Shown: one piece after another, positions 61,281 to 64,000 of the stretch
Position numbering within the stretch: position 1 is the stretch's first letter
How the letters are laid out: each line of letters opens with the position of its first letter
NCBI GenBank assembly: GCA_010279815.1
Contig: QEOQ01000667.1
Span: 62,001 to 126,000, forward strand
From: Brachionus plicatilis
Lineage: Eukaryota; Rotifera; Eurotatoria; Ploima; Brachionidae
Reading direction: 5' to 3'
DNA: 64,000 nucleotides
The notes under the pieces: generated by a model
The model's database searches: none
Told to the model about the DNA's origin: nothing
The model's input: only the letters and a program-made list of their open reading frames with translations
Program-made: the position numbers and the translations under genes

Positions 61281-62756
61281 ATGGTGTTTTCTACTAAACT
61301 ATTATTTCGAATAAAGTCTTATGAGCTGGTACTTGACTTGGAAAAAAGCCCCTAACATAACCATGATTTATTGTTTCCTTTCAGGGCAAGCATTTGAAGA
61401 GACAATTCATTGATCGGCTGAGAATATATGTCAAAAGTGGATCAGGTGGAAAAGGCTTGCCAAAATTGGGCGGAATCGGTGGAGATGGTAGAGTTTATTT
61501 TTAGCCGAAGCCTTTTAGAATAAATTCAATTTTTAAAGGTGGAAACATAATTATCCAAGGCAAGAGTAATATTACCTTAAAAAATGTGTATTCGAATAAT
61601 CTGCGTAAAAGATACATAGCAGATGATGGCGAATCAAGTAAGTATGTATAAAAACACTTGATTTAAATTATTTGCTTATAATTTGCCAGAAAAATAAAGC
61701 CGTATGGCTCAAGTGGTCAAGACGTGGTCATTGATGTGCCGTGTGGAGTCACTGCAGAGACAAGTTCAGGCATTGTGATTGGCGAAGTGAATGCTGAAGA
61801 TGAAAAATTGGTCATTGCCAAAGGTGGTAAGGGCGGCTCACCTCTAAACGACTACCAATCTCAGCCCGGACAAGCTTTCTCGCTCAATCTGGATCTAAAA
61901 CTTATTGCAGACATAGGTCTCATCGGGTAAATGAAATAAATTCTGCTTCTTTTTTTTTCTTCTAATTATTTCCAAGATTTCCAAATGCTGGAAAAAGTAC
62001 CTTTTTAAGTCTTGTTTCAAGAGCTAGACCAAAAATTGCCAATTACCCTTGTAAGCTTGTTAACCATCTTTTGGAAAAAAAAAAAGTTATAATTTTTAAT
62101 TAGTCACTACGTTACAACCACAACTAGGCACACTTGAATTTGACGATAAAAGAGTAGTAGGTATTTAAATTTTATTCATGAAAAAAAAGGTAAATTTTAT
62201 TTAAAAGATAACCTTGGCTGATTTGCCAGGTTTGATCGAGGGAGCTCATTATAACCGAGGAATGGGTCACAAATTTCTCAAGCACATTTCTAGAACCAAA
62301 ATAAATGTGTTCATAGTTGATATAAATGGGTTTCAATTGAATGCCAAATTTGAAGCTCGTGACGCTTTTGAAAATATGGTTTTTCTGAATAAAGAATTGG
62401 AAATGTATGACACCAGTTTGGTTCAGAAGCCGTCCATTTTGGTGCTTAACAAAATGGACACAGAGAATGCTAAAGAAAAATATGAAAAATTTATGCACCA
62501 ATTCGAAAATTATGAAAGTAAAATTTTTGAAATAAAAAGTTTGAGAGAAATTTTTTATTTGTTTCCAAAAGCATCCTTGCAGCAAATCGAGGACTATTGG
62601 CGACCATTGGAAAGAGTCGATTTCAGAAGTATTTTTAAAATATCAGCAAAAACCAACATGAACGTTGAAGAGCTTTGCTTAGAACTTAGAGAACTTATTG
62701 ATGAATCAGAACAAACACCTAAATCAAATAAAACTAATTCAAACAGTTCAAATTAG
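61281..62756 (+). CDS. GTPBP10: GTPBP10, Obg-family mitochondrial ribosome GTPase, seven exons
   Basis: Exons are 61281-61328, 61385-61487, 61539-61641, 61690-61926, 61977-62050, 62104-62156 and 62208-62756. They join in frame to 388 residues (human about 387). The Obg domain is glycine-rich ([18 protein letters not shown]). The G domain has the P-loop [18 protein letters not shown] as switch [11 protein letters not shown] as G3, NKMD as G4 and ISAKT as G5. Known family role: a GTPase for late assembly of the mitochondrial large ribosomal subunit. The first exon ([16 protein letters not shown]) is basic, without acidic residues until its end, as suits a mitochondrial leader. It is the least certain exon, picked because ATG, phase and a GTACTT donor agree. 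Donor 62157 (GTAGGT) was preferred over 62161 because only it keeps the frame. A nuclear relative (GTPBP5-type) is less likely given [15 protein letters not shown]. Confidence 0.92.
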
Positions 62757-63353
62757 CAAATAATGTAAATTATTGTGCAAATTTCTTAATAAATAATTGG
62801 TCTTAAGGCCTCAGCCAAGTTTGTTTTTAATTTTAATTCTGACTGAAAGTCTTCAATCAGATTGGAACGCATTTGAGACTTTAGCGCTTCAACTGCTTAA
62901 GAACAGTTGTTTTTATTTTTATTCTTTTTTTTTATTTTTGTTGTTTGAAATTAGGGATATTAAGCCCAAAATTAAAAACAAATTAGCTAAAAATTTTATT
63001 ACAATTATCTTTTGATATCCATCAAGCAATTGTTTGGTTTTAGAATTTTATTTCATAAAAAAAAGAATCGAAGAAAATGTGTCATTTTTGAATCAAATTC
63101 TAAATATAAAAATTTATTTAAACAAATAAAAATTAAATAATAATGCTTAAATAGGATGTGAATTAATTCAGCTGATATTTCAAGTATTTGTTTAACCTTG
63201 AGATGTGGATTTACTTTCCTTTTGGTTTTTTTATTTTTTTAATCGCTTCAAAAATGGTTGATTTGCCAAAAAACTAAAAAAAATTTCTTAATATTTAGAT
63301 TTAATTTAAATTCGAATTGAAAATAAAAAAAAAAGAAAAAATTGAAGACAACG
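62757..63353. other. Spacer downstream of GTPBP10
   Basis: It contains AATAAA near 62788, likely the polyadenylation signal. Otherwise it is AT-rich without supported features. Confidence 0.5.
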
Positions 63354-63368
63354 ATGCCTGAAACCAAA
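63354..63368 (+). CDS. Possible first coding exon of a gene running off the window
   Basis: ATGCCTGAAACCAAA (MPETK) is followed by a perfect GTAAGT donor, in phase 0. Upstream is an A-rich leader. No matching second exon is evident before 64000. A five-codon exon cannot identify a product. Confidence 0.3.
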
Positions 63369-64000
63369 GTAAGTTATTTTTAAATAACCTCATCCAAAAC
63401 ACACACACCTTAATCAAATCACATAGCTTAGAATTAATGCTAAATTATAAAGTTCTTGTTAAAATATGTTCTTAATAAATGAAATTTCTGTTAAAATTGC
63501 GCATTAAATTTAAAACTTTATGCTCGCATTTATGTGTTCAAACGATGCTTGTTAAAATTTTATTAGATTAAAATTTCATCTTTATTTCAATTAGACTAAT
63601 GAATTATCTAAAATTTAAAAAATAAGTTTAATTTTTGGCACACTCTTTATTTATTTTTATTAAGCCTTGCTTTTTTTTTTCTAAAAAATTTCTCCAAATA
63701 AAATGTTAAATAAACATGATAATTGATACCTTTAAATGGGATCCCAGTTCTCATATATTCGACTGTACATTGATGTCGAGCCGAATAATCACTCAAATAA
63801 TATTTTACAAATAGACAGATTAATTTTATTTTCTATCTTGGGGTGAAAGCTCTAGAAAAAAACATAGCTAGGCTTGTGTTGGCAGAGATTCATTTTTTTA
63901 CGACTTAAGTTCAAAGCGTTTCCGTGGATCCTTATCGAATAGAGAATTTAAAATAATAAAAACACAATCTTATCTTAATTTTTCTAGAATAATAAAAAAT
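63369..64000. other. Right edge of window
   Basis: AT-rich DNA, possibly a first intron. Nothing else is recognised. Confidence 0.4.

Overview
The window is very AT-rich eukaryotic DNA from a small invertebrate. The gene set (a delta-catenin/ARVCF-type armadillo protein ending in a PDZ ligand, an ELAV/Hu RNA-binding protein, HAAO, GTPBP10, SELENBP1-type proteins) is metazoan. GT-AG introns, islands of higher GC in exons and a CR1/Jockey-type LINE fit that. A spiralian such as a monogonont rotifer is my guess, but nothing here proves the phylum.

Layout. 3302-16311 (+) is a four-exon delta-catenin gene, reconstructed in frame to 1195 residues. Its large third intron holds an intact antisense gene for 3-hydroxyanthranilate 3,4-dioxygenase (11631-12506), beside a broken tandem duplication and nested inverted-repeat elements. 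16312-24380 is gene-poor and full of transposon fossils: a MULE transposase piece, a gag piece, a LINE reverse-transcriptase piece, a hAT-type MITE and a 356-bp element with perfect 9-bp target duplications. 24381-28083 (-) is a three-exon ELAV/Hu gene of 425 residues. 28084-34281 is mostly featureless and includes a 25-N gap. 34282-35862 (-) encodes a proline-rich, alveolin-like protein with two C-terminal EF-hands.

37781-39148 and 57709-59043 (+) are two intronless SELENBP1/methanethiol-oxidase paralogues. They are separated by a transposon nest. A foldback-type element with inverted termini and a perfect 9-bp target duplication (40179-50615) contains a decayed LINE, whose 3' microsatellite tail was then hit by a Ty3/gypsy (mag-like) LTR retrotransposon with two identical 330-bp LTRs. 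A degraded hAT transposase and other remnants follow (51.5-56.1 kb). 61281-62756 (+) is GTPBP10, rebuilt as seven exons with introns of 48-56 bp. A possible first exon of another gene lies at 63354.

The cellular genes do not form an operon or shared pathway. What links the region is layered insertion of TIR elements with 9-bp target duplications, which the MULE fossil suggests are Mutator-related. All splice models are by eye, from consensus sites and reading-frame continuity.
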